Of a stretch of 64,000 bases of DNA, positions 31,230 to 39,639 are shown piece by piece; position 1 is the first letter of the stretch, and each line of letters starts with the position of its first letter. Source of the stretch: Verrucomicrobiia bacterium (lineage in GTDB: Bacteria; Patescibacteriota; Saccharimonadia; Saccharimonadales; Saccharimonadaceae); the NCBI GenBank assembly GCA_035629335.1, contig DASPIB010000001.1:372001-436000 (forward strand), in the 5' to 3' direction. The notes under the pieces are model-generated. The model did no database searches, was not told the origin of the DNA, and saw only the letters and a list, made by a program, of their open reading frames with translations. The translations under genes were made by a program, and so were the position numbers.

Positions 31230-32195
31230 CTAAGTCAAATTGTCTTTACCGAATTGCGCAAATTCAGCATATAAACTAGCATCTGAAGATTCGAGCGCAA
31301 GCTCGTGGGTGCCATACCGCACCCCGCGGTAGCTAAAGTTGTGCGAACCACTCAACAGCTTCCGTTCGCCGCTTTCTAATTCAAAAAGCAGGTATTTAGC
31401 ATGAAGAAACTGCTCTTTCTGGTAACTATTCGCCAGGCGGTATCGGAGGAAAAAGGCGAGCTGATCAATGGCTGCCGGGCTAAGCAGCTGCGCCACGCGA
31501 TTAGTATAAATCGTGGCGTGTTTGGCGGCCAACAAGCCTGCCAAAGGGCCAGATGGTGCCATCTGTGACACATACGTTATGCGCTTGGCCCGGGTGCTGA
31601 GCTCAATCGCGCGCTGGTAGATGATCGATTCGTTCGGCTTTCCGCCATCAATTAACAGGGTATGGGATGGGCTAATTTCATACGTAAAGCTTTCGTTGGT
31701 TTTCACTTCATTGTCATAGTACTCATTTAATCTGCGGGCGAGCGTCGCATCTTTAATGAAAAGCATGTAATCATTATTAAGAAACGATTCATGTGTCAAG
31801 TTAACGCCGCCGGCAAAAAACACTACATCATCTATAAGACTTACTTTTTGATGAAACCGCCCCTTAAACGGATTTATGCCAACCGAACCGAGTCGGGTAA
31901 TGGCAACACCTTGAGCCGCCAGCTTTTGCAATTTGTTGTTTGTTGCACGAATCCGCTGCTTGTAAGCTCGAGCTTTAAAAAAGTTAAAATCTTGGGAAAA
32001 CAGAAAGTCGTTATAGGCATCAATAATAATATGTATTTTTACGCCGCGAGCAGCTGACGCCTCTAGTGCTGCAAATAGTTTCTCCATGCCAGGCTCAAAA
32101 TAGCAGACCATTGCAGCCAGTACGATGTCTTTTTGGGCGCGGTTAAGATGCTGAACTAACTGTTGATAGTAAATGTCTGCAGGTAGAAGCTTCAT
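31230..32195 (-). CDS. Phospholipase D/cardiolipin-synthase-like protein
   Basis: A 321-residue PLD-superfamily protein with two HKD motifs. His115-x-Lys117-x4-Asp122 is in FHQKVSLID with an AGGVNLT follow-up. The second is His265-x-Lys267-x4-Glu272 in LHAKYLLFE with GSHNFS after it; the Asp of the second motif is Glu. Such enzymes join or cleave phosphatidyl groups. It starts by a four-base overlap with the DAG-kinase-like gene and follows a PAP2 gene, so all three probably act on phosphatidic acid and glycerolipids. Confidence 0.87.
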   Translation of the reverse strand: MKLLPADIYYQQLVQHLNRAQKDIVLAAMVCYFEPGMEKLFAALEASAARGVKIHIIIDAYNDFLFSQDFNFFKARAYKQRIRATNNKLQKLAAQGVAITRLGSVGINPFKGRFHQKVSLIDDVVFFAGGVNLTHESFLNNDYMLFIKDATLARRLNEYYDNEVKTNESFTYEISPSHTLLIDGGKPNESIIYQRAIELSTRAKRITYVSQMAPSGPLAGLLAAKHATIYTNRVAQLLSPAAIDQLAFFLRYRLANSYQKEQFLHAKYLLFELESGERKLLSGSHNFSYRGVRYGTHELALESSDASLYAEFAQFGKDNLT

Positions 32196-33055
32196 GGGGC
32201 GATGATCGTTAGATATTTGTGATGCAAGGTGTACTGCAGAGGGCTTTTTAACGAGCGAATCTCGCCATCAAAAGCGACGACTACCGAAGTATGACGCAGC
32301 CTTAGTGCCACTTGCTGCGCCGTCAGCTGCTTAATAGCCGTTTGCTGTTTTTTGCCACCGGTTGAGGAACGAAACAACGACCACACTAGGCTAAAAAAAG
32401 ACTTTGTAGTCACGACATAGACACTAAAAACGCCCTCGGTCATTCTTTTGCGGTTAATGAATTCATTGCCACTTGTCTCGTAGCGATTGTTGCCAATAAA
32501 CACGAATGGACTTCGAAGTTTTGTCTGCTTTTTATCGAATGTTAAGTGAATACGGCGCCTTCGGAGCTTCGCGAGCACCATCCCGGCAGCAATAATTGTC
32601 CCAATTGCTTTACCAAAACGTGATTTTAACTGATCGCGCCGCGCAACCAACGACGGATACAACCCAATGCTCGAATTATTCACGAAGAATATACCATTTA
32701 CCTCGCCAGCGTCTATTTTCTTACGCTTACCCTTTAGGAGCGCAGTTACCGCTGCTTCAGGCTCGAGAGGCATGTTGATATCTTTAGCAAAGTGGTTAAA
32801 TGTGCCTAAAGGTAGCACGCCGATCGGTATTTTTGTGTCGTGAGCTGCGTTTACCACGGCATTCACTGTGCCGTCGCCTCCGGCTGCTACAATGACGCTG
32901 TTATTTTGGGCGGCAATTTTCTTGATCTGTTTATCAAGGTTGGAAAGTGCATAAAAGCTAACTGCCGTGCTATGCTTTTTAAAAGCGGCCTTTATAGCTC
33001 GGCTATTTTCAGCCGTACCAGCGGCCTTATTAAAAAACACATGATAATGAGCCAT
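32192..33055 (-). CDS. Diacylglycerol/sphingoid kinase family protein (YegS/DgkB-like)
   Basis: A 287-residue lipid kinase. The nucleotide site GGDGTVN is at residues 59-65. LPLGTFNHFAKD follows near 82 (the family has LPxGTxNDFA; here His replaces Asp), and a C-terminal beta-sandwich carries VAFDGE at about 260. It phosphorylates diacylglycerol or a related lipid using ATP. It overlaps the PAP2 gene by one base, and its product feeds the opposite reaction. Confidence 0.88.
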   Translation of the reverse strand: MAHYHVFFNKAAGTAENSRAIKAAFKKHSTAVSFYALSNLDKQIKKIAAQNNSVIVAAGGDGTVNAVVNAAHDTKIPIGVLPLGTFNHFAKDINMPLEPEAAVTALLKGKRKKIDAGEVNGIFFVNNSSIGLYPSLVARRDQLKSRFGKAIGTIIAAGMVLAKLRRRRIHLTFDKKQTKLRSPFVFIGNNRYETSGNEFINRKRMTEGVFSVYVVTTKSFFSLVWSLFRSSTGGKKQQTAIKQLTAQQVALRLRHTSVVVAFDGEIRSLKSPLQYTLHHKYLTIIAP

Positions 33056-33588
33056 TAATTAATAATGCCCGTAATAATCCACAGTAAAACGGGTAGGCTA
33101 AGCAGCCAGCCGCCGATAACATCCAAAAAATAGTGCGCCCCTAGATAAATTCGGGAAATACCCACCAAAAATATTACCAGGCCAATTCCTAGCGGCCCAA
33201 CGATATTCCACGGTGCGATAAAATAAGCGTAGGCAAAATAAGCCAGCAGGCCATAGACCACCAACGAACCGAATGAATGACCGCTGGGGAAGCTAAAGGT
33301 TTTGCGCCACATGGCATTAGCGTATAGCGTATCTGGCCGTGGGCGCCGCATAATGCCTTTTAAAATAGTGCTGCCAACTAGTGCTGCCAACGCCGCAATA
33401 AACGCATACGACACGACAATTTTTTGTAGGCCCAGGCCGGTAATCACCCCGAGTGCGGCAATAAATACCACCGTCATCGGATGGCCAAGTAGGGTTATCC
33501 AGCCATAAATCAGTTCAAACAGCCGCGAGTCGCCTTTAATTGAATCGGTAATACGGTGATCGAAGCGACTAATCGTTTGGCGGAACAT
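33055..33588 (-). CDS. PAP2-family membrane phosphatase
   Basis: A 177-residue protein with about five membrane helices and all three PAP2 motifs: K-x6-RP at 77-84 (KGIMRRPRP), PSGH at 101-104 and SR-x5-H-x3-D in SRIYLGAHYFLD (145-156). Such enzymes dephosphorylate phosphatidate, phosphatidylglycerophosphate or undecaprenyl pyrophosphate. It is the first gene of a three-gene lipid operon with a DAG-kinase-like gene and a PLD gene. A TATAAT box ends 6 bases before the ATG. Confidence 0.9.
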   Translation of the reverse strand: MFRQTISRFDHRITDSIKGDSRLFELIYGWITLLGHPMTVVFIAALGVITGLGLQKIVVSYAFIAALAALVGSTILKGIMRRPRPDTLYANAMWRKTFSFPSGHSFGSLVVYGLLAYFAYAYFIAPWNIVGPLGIGLVIFLVGISRIYLGAHYFLDVIGGWLLSLPVLLWIITGIIN

Positions 33589-33594
33589 ACCAAG

Positions 33595-33600
33595 ATTATA
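33595..33600 (-). promoter_or_regulatory. -10 box for the leaderless PAP2-DAGK-PLD operon
   Basis: Minus-strand TATAAT preceded by TGG (extended -10), 6 bases from the ATG at 33588. Confidence 0.55.
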
Positions 33601-33688
33601 CCAGGATGTCCCGGCGGTACCAATTAAAACCTAAACAATAACCGGTCCAGCTAAAGCAGGGCCGTCACCAGCCAAATACAATCCGCAC

Positions 33689-33717
33689 TAGACATTATTG
33701 ATTTTCTGTGATATCAT
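33689..33717 (+). promoter_or_regulatory. Promoter of the DEAD-box helicase with a long leader
   Basis: TAGACA at 33689-33694, a 17-base spacer and TATCAT at 33712-33717 with an upstream TG. The start would be near 33724, leaving a leader of about 140 bases before the helicase ATG, the longest predicted leader in the window. Within it CTCTGAG and CTTGAGAG could pair, and a 6-codon reading frame begins at 33733. Confidence 0.6.
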
Positions 33718-33865
33718 GGTTTTATTGCATCGATGAATATCGAGTTTCTCTGAGCTTACCTAGCTTAAACGCACCAAAGACTTGAGAGAAAAAATAAACA
33801 GTAGTATATCTCGCTGTTCATCTCGCAGTCGAGAATAAATTATTACAATTTGGAAAGGTTATTTT

Positions 33866-35092
33866 ATGAATAACACCTCTTTTCGTGCGGGACGCCGTAA
33901 CGCGTCTTCGCGCCCTAATACTGCGCGTCGAACTTTTTCGCGCGGCAACAATAATAGTAAACGACCTCGTGGTGCTTACATTCACCCAAGTAAGTTTATT
34001 AATAAAGCAGTCACGGCGGTTGAGCAAGTAACTTACGAACCAACGCATACGTTTTCTGACTTTCCGTTTAGCACAGCTCTGCAGAATAATATCATCGATA
34101 AAGGTTACGTCCACCCAAGTGCCATTCAAGATCAAGCTATCCCGCATATCATTGAAGGCAAAGATGTGATTGGTCTAGCTAACACCGGTACCGGTAAAAC
34201 AGCTGCCTTTATCTTGCCGATCATTGAAAAGCTGTCTGGCACTACCGCTGCGCCAGCCGTGCTGATTATGGCACCAACGCGCGAACTTGCCGAACAGATT
34301 GATGAACAATTTCGCACCTTTTCACGCGGCATGAAGCTTTATTCAGCGCTATGTGTTGGTGGTATGAACATTGACCGCCAGATTCGCGATTTACGCCGCC
34401 GGCCACACGTTATCATTGGTACGCCTGGCCGCTTGAAGGACCTTCTTGAACGCCGTGTATTGTTCGTGCGTGAAATGACCACGCTGGTGCTCGACGAAGC
34501 CGACCGCATGCTTGACATGGGCTTCATCAATGATATTCGAAAAATCATTGAAACCATGCCTCGCGACCGCCAGACTTTGTTCTTTAGCGCCACCATTACA
34601 CCAACCATTGAAGCGTTGGTACACGCCTTCTTAAACGACCCGGTAACTGTTTCGGTACGCACCAGCGAAACCAGCGAACACGTTGAGCAAGATGTAATTG
34701 AAGCGACGTCTAAAGAAGAAAAAATGGACATTCTTACCAACATGCTTAGCGATGAAGCTTACGATAAAGTGTTAGTATTTGGCGAAACTAAATTTGGTGT
34801 ACAGCGCTTGTCAGATGCTCTTTCCCGTTCGGGTATCCCATCGGTAGCGATCCATGGCAATAAGACTCAGCCACAGCGCCAACGAGCCCTGCGTTCTTTT
34901 AAGAACCAAGAAGTTCGCGTGCTGGTAGCGACTGATGTTGCTGCCCGTGGCCTGGACATTCCAAATGTGAGCCACGTGATTAACTTTGACCAACCGAACA
35001 CCTACGAAGATTACGTCCACCGTATTGGCCGAACTGGCCGTGGTGGGGCAAAAGGTAAGGCCTTTACCTTTATCCAGGCACGTAATCGATAA
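33866..35092 (+). CDS. DEAD-box ATP-dependent RNA helicase
   Basis: A 408-residue helicase with an arginine/asparagine-rich N-terminal tail (residues 1-45). The Q-motif region is FSDFPFSTAL with AIQDQAIP; motif I is ANTGTGKT, Ia PTRELAEQ, II VLDEADRMLDMGF, III FSATI, and the C-terminal domain has TDVAARGLDIPNV and HRIGRTGR. It unwinds RNA duplexes in ribosome assembly or mRNA turnover; cold-shock roles are common. It lacks a long C-terminal basic tail. GGAAAGG lies before the ATG. Confidence 0.94.
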   Translation: MNNTSFRAGRRNASSRPNTARRTFSRGNNNSKRPRGAYIHPSKFINKAVTAVEQVTYEPTHTFSDFPFSTALQNNIIDKGYVHPSAIQDQAIPHIIEGKDVIGLANTGTGKTAAFILPIIEKLSGTTAAPAVLIMAPTRELAEQIDEQFRTFSRGMKLYSALCVGGMNIDRQIRDLRRRPHVIIGTPGRLKDLLERRVLFVREMTTLVLDEADRMLDMGFINDIRKIIETMPRDRQTLFFSATITPTIEALVHAFLNDPVTVSVRTSETSEHVEQDVIEATSKEEKMDILTNMLSDEAYDKVLVFGETKFGVQRLSDALSRSGIPSVAIHGNKTQPQRQRALRSFKNQEVRVLVATDVAARGLDIPNVSHVINFDQPNTYEDYVHRIGRTGRGGAKGKAFTFIQARNR

Positions 35093-35112
35093 AGCTTAGT
35101 CGTTCGAACTTT

Positions 35113-35143
35113 AAAATAACCTCCGTAACTGGAGGTTATTTTT
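35113..35143 (+). terminator. Terminator after the helicase gene
   Basis: AAAATAACCTCC at 35113-35124 pairs with GGAGGTTATTTT at 35131-35142, then T. Confidence 0.88.
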
Positions 35144-35253
35144 ATATAGTAAAGTTTGAAAGGCCTGCTGTTGCTTAAATAACAAGTTTTTCACGCCTCG
35201 TAAAAGGCTACAATAGAAACATAAGCAAGTATATTGCTTAAAAAGGAGGGTCT

Positions 35254-35634
35254 ATGAAAATAGCAACAAAAACCTTAGTAACTTTACTGATTGTGACTGT
35301 GATGAGCTTGAGCATGGTCAGCGGCGTTTCGGCTGCACCAAGCGAAGCCGAGGCTAAGAAATCGAGCATTCAACGTCTTGAGAAAATTCAAAAGCGCCAC
35401 GACCGCAAGCTGCACTTAACGGCAAGCGTGCTGGGCATGACCACCGATCAGTTGAAGGCCGAGCTAAAGCACCGTACATTTGAACAAATATTAAAACGTC
35501 ACGGATTTAAGACCTATGAAGCGTTCAATAAAGCTCTGGTAGGTAAATTAAAAGACGAGCTAAAGCGTCGTGGTTGGAGTGAGCGAAAGATAAATAGCTT
35601 TCTCGAACGCCGAATGCAGCGCCTCGCTGTTTAG
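35254..35634 (+). CDS. Secreted helical protein, unknown
   Basis: A 126-residue protein with a classic signal peptide (KIATKTLVTLLIVTVMSL, cleavage near VSAA-PSE, about residue 28). The mature part is basic and helical and contains LTASVLGMTTDQLKAELK, a pattern seen in secreted proteins with short helical modules, then ERR-ending repeats. No catalytic motif is visible. AAGGAGGG lies before the ATG. It stands just upstream of the BcrC-like phosphatase gene. An envelope-related function is inference. Confidence 0.7.
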   Translation: MKIATKTLVTLLIVTVMSLSMVSGVSAAPSEAEAKKSSIQRLEKIQKRHDRKLHLTASVLGMTTDQLKAELKHRTFEQILKRHGFKTYEAFNKALVGKLKDELKRRGWSERKINSFLERRMQRLAV

Positions 35635-35652
35635 CCTGCCTGGGATGTAGCG

Positions 35653-35658
35653 TATACT
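35653..35658 (+). promoter_or_regulatory. -10 box for the leaderless BcrC-like gene
   Basis: TATACT, 8 bases before the ATG at 35667. Confidence 0.5.
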
Positions 35659-35666
35659 AAGGGTGT

Positions 35667-36152
35667 ATGAACCCCGAACTTCTTATTCGTATACTCGCCG
35701 ATTACACGCTGATTATTATTGCGCTACTCGGTGCCTTTGCTTTGCTGTTTCGCGTACCAAATCGGCAGCGTCTTCAGGCTTATTCTAGGATTGTTATGGC
35801 TGGCCTAACAGCGCTGTTGATCGCCAAGCTCGTGGCGGCTATTTGGCAGCCGTCAGAAGTCCGGCCGTTTATTGAAAAAGGGGTCGAGGCGGGCGCCGCA
35901 TACTTAAACAATCCTGGTTTTCCATCTGATCACGCCTTGTTTGCCGCGGCGATTGTGCTGGCGGTATATTTTGAAACACCAATGAAGAAATTGGCGCTGG
36001 TACTGGGCGGACTGACGCTTTTAATGGCGCTTGGACGGGTGCTGGCGCTGGTGCATACACCGCTCGATATCGTGGGCGGGCTATTATTTGCGGCAGTTGG
36101 AGCTTTATGGTACGCTTCAGATCCTACTCGAGGTAGTAAATCGGCGCGCTGA
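35667..36152 (+). CDS. PAP2-family phosphatase, undecaprenyl-diphosphatase-like
   Basis: A 161-residue, four- or five-helix protein with RPF near 66, PSDH at 86-89 (GFPSDHALFAAA) and GR...H-x3-D at 123-134 (GRVLALVHTPLDI), the motifs of BcrC/UppP-type PAP2 enzymes that regenerate undecaprenyl phosphate for cell-wall synthesis. The PSDH variant is common in BcrC proteins. The second gene of this family in the window, it differs in size and motif from the PAP2 in the lipid operon. Confidence 0.83.
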   Translation: MNPELLIRILADYTLIIIALLGAFALLFRVPNRQRLQAYSRIVMAGLTALLIAKLVAAIWQPSEVRPFIEKGVEAGAAYLNNPGFPSDHALFAAAIVLAVYFETPMKKLALVLGGLTLLMALGRVLALVHTPLDIVGGLLFAAVGALWYASDPTRGSKSAR

Positions 36153-36156
36153 GGCG

Positions 36157-36162
36157 TATACT
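36157..36162 (+). promoter_or_regulatory. -10 box for the leaderless membrane-protein gene
   Basis: TATACT, 7 bases before the ATG at 36170. Confidence 0.5.
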
Positions 36163-36169
36163 AGGGGTA

Positions 36170-36673
36170 ATGAACGACCAATCGCAGGAATCACCAGAGG
36201 TAACTACCAAGGAGGCCACTTTTATCCGGGCCGAAGCGCATCCTTCTTGGAAATATGCGCTTGTTGGTGTGGTTGTTGGTGGCAGTACACTCGGGTTGGC
36301 GCTGCTGCTCCGCGAATTTGTGGTAGAACCCTGGACTTGCGGCTCGGCAGATGCGTTTTCGATGTGTTCCAATGCCGGCGCGCTCGCCTATAATATTGCA
36401 ACCGTCCTCAGTGCGGTTATTGGTACGGTCTTTTTAGTAAAGTTGCTGGCTTTTCGGCCGCTGCTGATTGCGATTGCCAGTGCCGTGACGCTCTGGGGGC
36501 TGCAAGGATTTATTGGTTCATTCGTTTGGTATGAAGCATTGCTGTGGATTGTCGGATTGTACGCTCTATCTTATTGGGCATTTGGCTGGATGCTGCGCCT
36601 GCACCATTTTCCGATGGCACTGCTACTGGCTGTAGCGGTGGTTTGCGCAGCACGAGTGGCGCTGAGCGCTTAA
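36170..36673 (+). CDS. Unknown membrane protein
   Basis: A 167-residue protein with a polar N-terminal 27 residues and four or five membrane helices (about 28-48, 68-92, 94-112, 117-138, 146-165). Cys57 and Cys66 lie in an external loop after the first helix (WTCGSADAFSMCSN) and could form a disulfide. I do not recognise a family. It lies between the BcrC-like gene and rmuC; each appears to have its own -10 box. Confidence 0.7.
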   Translation: MNDQSQESPEVTTKEATFIRAEAHPSWKYALVGVVVGGSTLGLALLLREFVVEPWTCGSADAFSMCSNAGALAYNIATVLSAVIGTVFLVKLLAFRPLLIAIASAVTLWGLQGFIGSFVWYEALLWIVGLYALSYWAFGWMLRLHHFPMALLLAVAVVCAARVALSA

Positions 36674-36679
36674 AGCTCG

Positions 36680-36685
36680 TATACT
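36680..36685 (+). promoter_or_regulatory. -10 box for leaderless rmuC
   Basis: TATACT, 6 bases before the ATG at 36692, placing the expected first base at the A of ATG. Confidence 0.55.
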
Positions 36686-36691
36686 AGAAGT

Positions 36692-37762
36692 ATGGAAATT
36701 ATTGTTGGGCTTCTGATTATCTTACTACTTGTTGTTGGGGTGGTACTGTTTTTATTGTATCAACGATTAAACGACTTAAAGTCGAACACGGCCACCGATT
36801 TCTTAAAACAAGATATTACCGAGCTCGCCCGCGGGATTGGTGATTTACGCGACGGACTGCAGCAAACCATGATGGATCGCCTTGATCGCAATCATGTGTC
36901 AATGCAGCAGCAGTTGAGCGAAAGCGCCAAGATTGTAGCTGATGTGACGCAGCGTCTTACTAAGCTCGATGAAACCAACCGTCGGGTTGTTGATGTCGCC
37001 GACGAGCTCAAAACTTTACAAAATGTACTACAAAACCCAAAACAGCGTGGTGTTTTTGGCGAGTATTATCTTGAAACGGTGCTATCAAACGTTTTGCCGC
37101 CCGGACGATTTCAGATGCAGTATAAATTTAACGATGGCGTGATTGTTGACGCTGTTATCTTCCTCGATAGAAATCAAGTACTGCCGATTGATAGCAAATT
37201 TAGCCTAGAAAACTACAACCGATTGATTGAAACGACCGATAAAGCCTTGCGCGACAAACTTGTTACGCAGCTAAAAGCCGACTTAAAACTGCGAATTGAT
37301 GAAACCAGCAAGTACATCCGGCCAAACGAAAATACCATGGATTTTGCTTTCATGTTTATTCCTAGTGAGGCGCTGTATTATGACTTATTGATTAATAAAG
37401 TTGGTGTGACCGCGGTCGGCGCGCGCGATTTAATTGAATACGCTTTTCGTGATAAGCGGGTTATAATCGTCAGTCCAACCAGCTTCATGGCGTATCTGCA
37501 AACGGTGCTGCAAGGCCTCCGGAGCTTACAAATCGAAGAACAAGCGAAAGATATCCAAGTGCGCGTGGGGCAACTGAGTCGCCATCTTGAAGCTTATGAT
37601 ACCTTTATGCAAAAACTTGGTAACAGCCTGAGTACTACTGTTAACCATTACAACACCGCTAACAAAGAGCTACAGAAGATCGATAAAGACGTCGTTAAGA
37701 TTGCGAAAACTCAACAAGTAATTACGCCACTGATTGTGGATCGGCCGCAAAAAGACGAATAG
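36692..37762 (+). CDS. rmuC: DNA recombination protein RmuC
   Basis: A 356-residue protein with an N-terminal membrane helix (residues 4-24), a coiled-coil part (about 30-115) and the RmuC nuclease-like domain starting NPKQRGVFGEYYLETVLSN and continuing VDAVIFLD, LPIDSKFSLENY, FMFIPSEALYY and SPTSFMAYLQTV. RmuC is a restriction-endonuclease-fold protein that limits DNA inversions and rearrangements. The length is a little shorter than the E. coli protein (475), as in many CPR forms. Confidence 0.92.
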   Translation: MEIIVGLLIILLLVVGVVLFLLYQRLNDLKSNTATDFLKQDITELARGIGDLRDGLQQTMMDRLDRNHVSMQQQLSESAKIVADVTQRLTKLDETNRRVVDVADELKTLQNVLQNPKQRGVFGEYYLETVLSNVLPPGRFQMQYKFNDGVIVDAVIFLDRNQVLPIDSKFSLENYNRLIETTDKALRDKLVTQLKADLKLRIDETSKYIRPNENTMDFAFMFIPSEALYYDLLINKVGVTAVGARDLIEYAFRDKRVIIVSPTSFMAYLQTVLQGLRSLQIEEQAKDIQVRVGQLSRHLEAYDTFMQKLGNSLSTTVNHYNTANKELQKIDKDVVKIAKTQQVITPLIVDRPQKDE

Positions 37763-37780
37763 CTATTAGAAAAATGCTAT

Positions 37781-37814
37781 AAAAACACCCCCAAGCGATT
37801 TTGGGGGTGTTTTT
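37781..37814. terminator. Bidirectional terminator between rmuC and the aquaporin gene
   Basis: AAAAACACCCCCAA at 37781-37794 pairs with TTGGGGGTGTTTTT at 37801-37814. A-run and T-run flank it on each side, so it serves both converging genes. Confidence 0.9.
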
Positions 37815-37830
37815 GTATGTAAGGATTTAC

Positions 37831-38583
37831 TTACGATTCAATTGGCTGTGCAGCTGGTTCTTGAGGGGTAGATTTTTCAACCAACTTGAAGATCAAGAAA
37901 CCAATAATGGCACCGATAATTGGGGCGATAACATGCACGGCAATTGGCCACAGTTCAAATTTGAGCGCTTGCAGCGACAGTGCAACGGCAGGGTTTAAAA
38001 TTGCAGTTGAACCTGCAAGAATCAAACCAATCATAAGTCCGCCGGCAACACTGAAGGCTGAAGTAAAGCGTTCGCGCTTTTCAGTCAGTGCGTGGGCCAC
38101 AGCAAAACCGAGAATAGACGCGCCAAGTATTTCAGCAAAGAAGGCGTACCACTCTTTACCTTCGGTTAAGGCAGCGGCTTTAAATAGCTCGGCTTGTTGC
38201 ATCTGACCGGTGACGGCATTCGGCTGATCAGGTACGCCGCCAAGCAGCCAGCTCAGCGTAATGAAGGCTAGCATTGCACCAATGATTTGCGCCAAAATGT
38301 AGCCAAGTGCACGGAGCGGGGTCAGACGTCGGACCATGGCAGCACCAATAGTAAGAGCTGGGTTTAAGTGGGCGCCAGATATACCGCCAAGAATCGCTAC
38401 TAATGCTGCGATCGCAAGAAAAATATAGAGCGGCTGGCCGCTAGTCGTGATAATAACCCCTGCTAGTAAAAATGTGCCGATAAACTCAGCGGCAAGCGGT
38501 CCAATTGGCAGATTTTTCTTACGAGCTGGTGCTGTGTCGCGAACTGGCTCGTTGTTGGGCGCTGATTGTTCAGCCGTGTCCAT
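37831..38583 (-). CDS. MIP-family aquaporin/glycerol channel
   Basis: A 250-residue protein with six membrane helices and two NPA boxes: SGAHLNPALTIG (about residue 70) and STAILNPAVALSL (about 210). It forms a passive channel for water or small polar solutes. The second box is followed by Val rather than the Arg that usually lines the filter, so selectivity may be unusual. AGGAGG lies 9 bases before the ATG. Confidence 0.88.
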   Translation of the reverse strand: MDTAEQSAPNNEPVRDTAPARKKNLPIGPLAAEFIGTFLLAGVIITTSGQPLYIFLAIAALVAILGGISGAHLNPALTIGAAMVRRLTPLRALGYILAQIIGAMLAFITLSWLLGGVPDQPNAVTGQMQQAELFKAAALTEGKEWYAFFAEILGASILGFAVAHALTEKRERFTSAFSVAGGLMIGLILAGSTAILNPAVALSLQALKFELWPIAVHVIAPIIGAIIGFLIFKLVEKSTPQEPAAQPIES

Positions 38584-38736
38584 ATGTGGATCCTCCTATA
38601 ATTCTTATGTATACCATAGTATATCACGGCTCGTAATTTAGAAATAATTGCCGCCTTCGAAGAAGCTTAAAATTGCATCATTGTTGCAAATTACTTGTGG
38701 ATTTGTATCAGATTTGTCGGGTGAGCAAAAACTTCT

Positions 38737-38742
38737 TACAAT
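38737..38742 (+). promoter_or_regulatory. -10 box for the leaderless ZIP gene
   Basis: TACAAT, 7 bases before the ATG at 38750; this also supports that start over the upstream frame. Confidence 0.45.
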
Positions 38743-38749
38743 ACTTCTC

Positions 38750-39631
38750 ATGGAAAGTTCATGGATTTTAGTAATAAGCGCCGTGCTCGCCGGCGCACTG
38801 GTATCGTTAGCGGGTGGATTGTATTTACTGTATGGAAAGGTAAGCAACAAAAGCGTCCAGCGAATAGCCGTGCCGTTTGCGGCCGGCGCGCTTTTAGCTG
38901 CTGTCTTCCTTGATTTGCTGCCAGAGGCGCTTATCCGCGAGGATGCCAGGGTAATTTCAATGGCGGTATTGGCCGGGTTTGTTGGTTTCTTTATATTAGA
39001 GCGGTTTTTGCACTGGTTTCATCACCATCGGAAGCACGCTGAAGGCCAGGAAGAACGCTCAACTCGTTCGTCGGCGACCACCTTGGTGGTTATTGGCGAT
39101 ACGGCGCATAACTTTATTGACGGCTTAGCGATTGGTGCAGCCTTTTTGGTCAGCCCAATTACTGGTATTATCACCACAATTGCCATTGCGGCACATGAAA
39201 TTCCGCAGGAAATTGGCGATTTTGGACTATTGCTGTCGAAGGGCGTCAAGCGCTCAAAGGTGCTGCTTTTTAACGCCCTTAGTGCGCTAGCGACAATTGT
39301 GGGTGCGGTCCTGGTATTTGGCTTAGGCGAACATTTCGTCATTCCGCAGGCAATGCTACTTGCAATTACTGCCGGCTTCTTTATATATATTGCCGCCTCA
39401 GATATCGTACCGGCTATTCACGCTGAACCAAGTACCAAAGTCGCTAATCTGCAAACGCTGATACTGCTTGGTGGTATGCTATTTGTAGGGATGACGACCA
39501 CTTTGGCGCATCAATTTATGCACCATCATCCAGAAGTGCATGTTGAAGAAGGGCACCATGAGCCTGGTCATGACCACGAACACCACCACGAGCACGAAGG
39601 ATCTCATCACGAGGAATATCATCACGAATAG
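38750..39631 (+). CDS. ZIP-family metal transporter
   Basis: A 293-residue protein with eight predicted membrane helices. The metal sites are in the fourth and fifth helices: HNFIDGLAIGAAF and AAHEIPQEIGDF, the HN-x-x-D and HEIPQE motifs of ZIP (zinc-iron permease) carriers. The loop HWFHHHRKHAEG and the C-terminal tail after residue 257 are very rich in His and Glu (HHHPEVHVEEGHHEPG and onward), well able to bind Zn2+, Ni2+ or Cu2+. The longer upstream frame lacks the family pattern. A single-helix protein follows. Confidence 0.88.
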   Translation: MESSWILVISAVLAGALVSLAGGLYLLYGKVSNKSVQRIAVPFAAGALLAAVFLDLLPEALIREDARVISMAVLAGFVGFFILERFLHWFHHHRKHAEGQEERSTRSSATTLVVIGDTAHNFIDGLAIGAAFLVSPITGIITTIAIAAHEIPQEIGDFGLLLSKGVKRSKVLLFNALSALATIVGAVLVFGLGEHFVIPQAMLLAITAGFFIYIAASDIVPAIHAEPSTKVANLQTLILLGGMLFVGMTTTLAHQFMHHHPEVHVEEGHHEPGHDHEHHHEHEGSHHEEYHHE

Positions 39632-39639
39632 GAGGGCAT

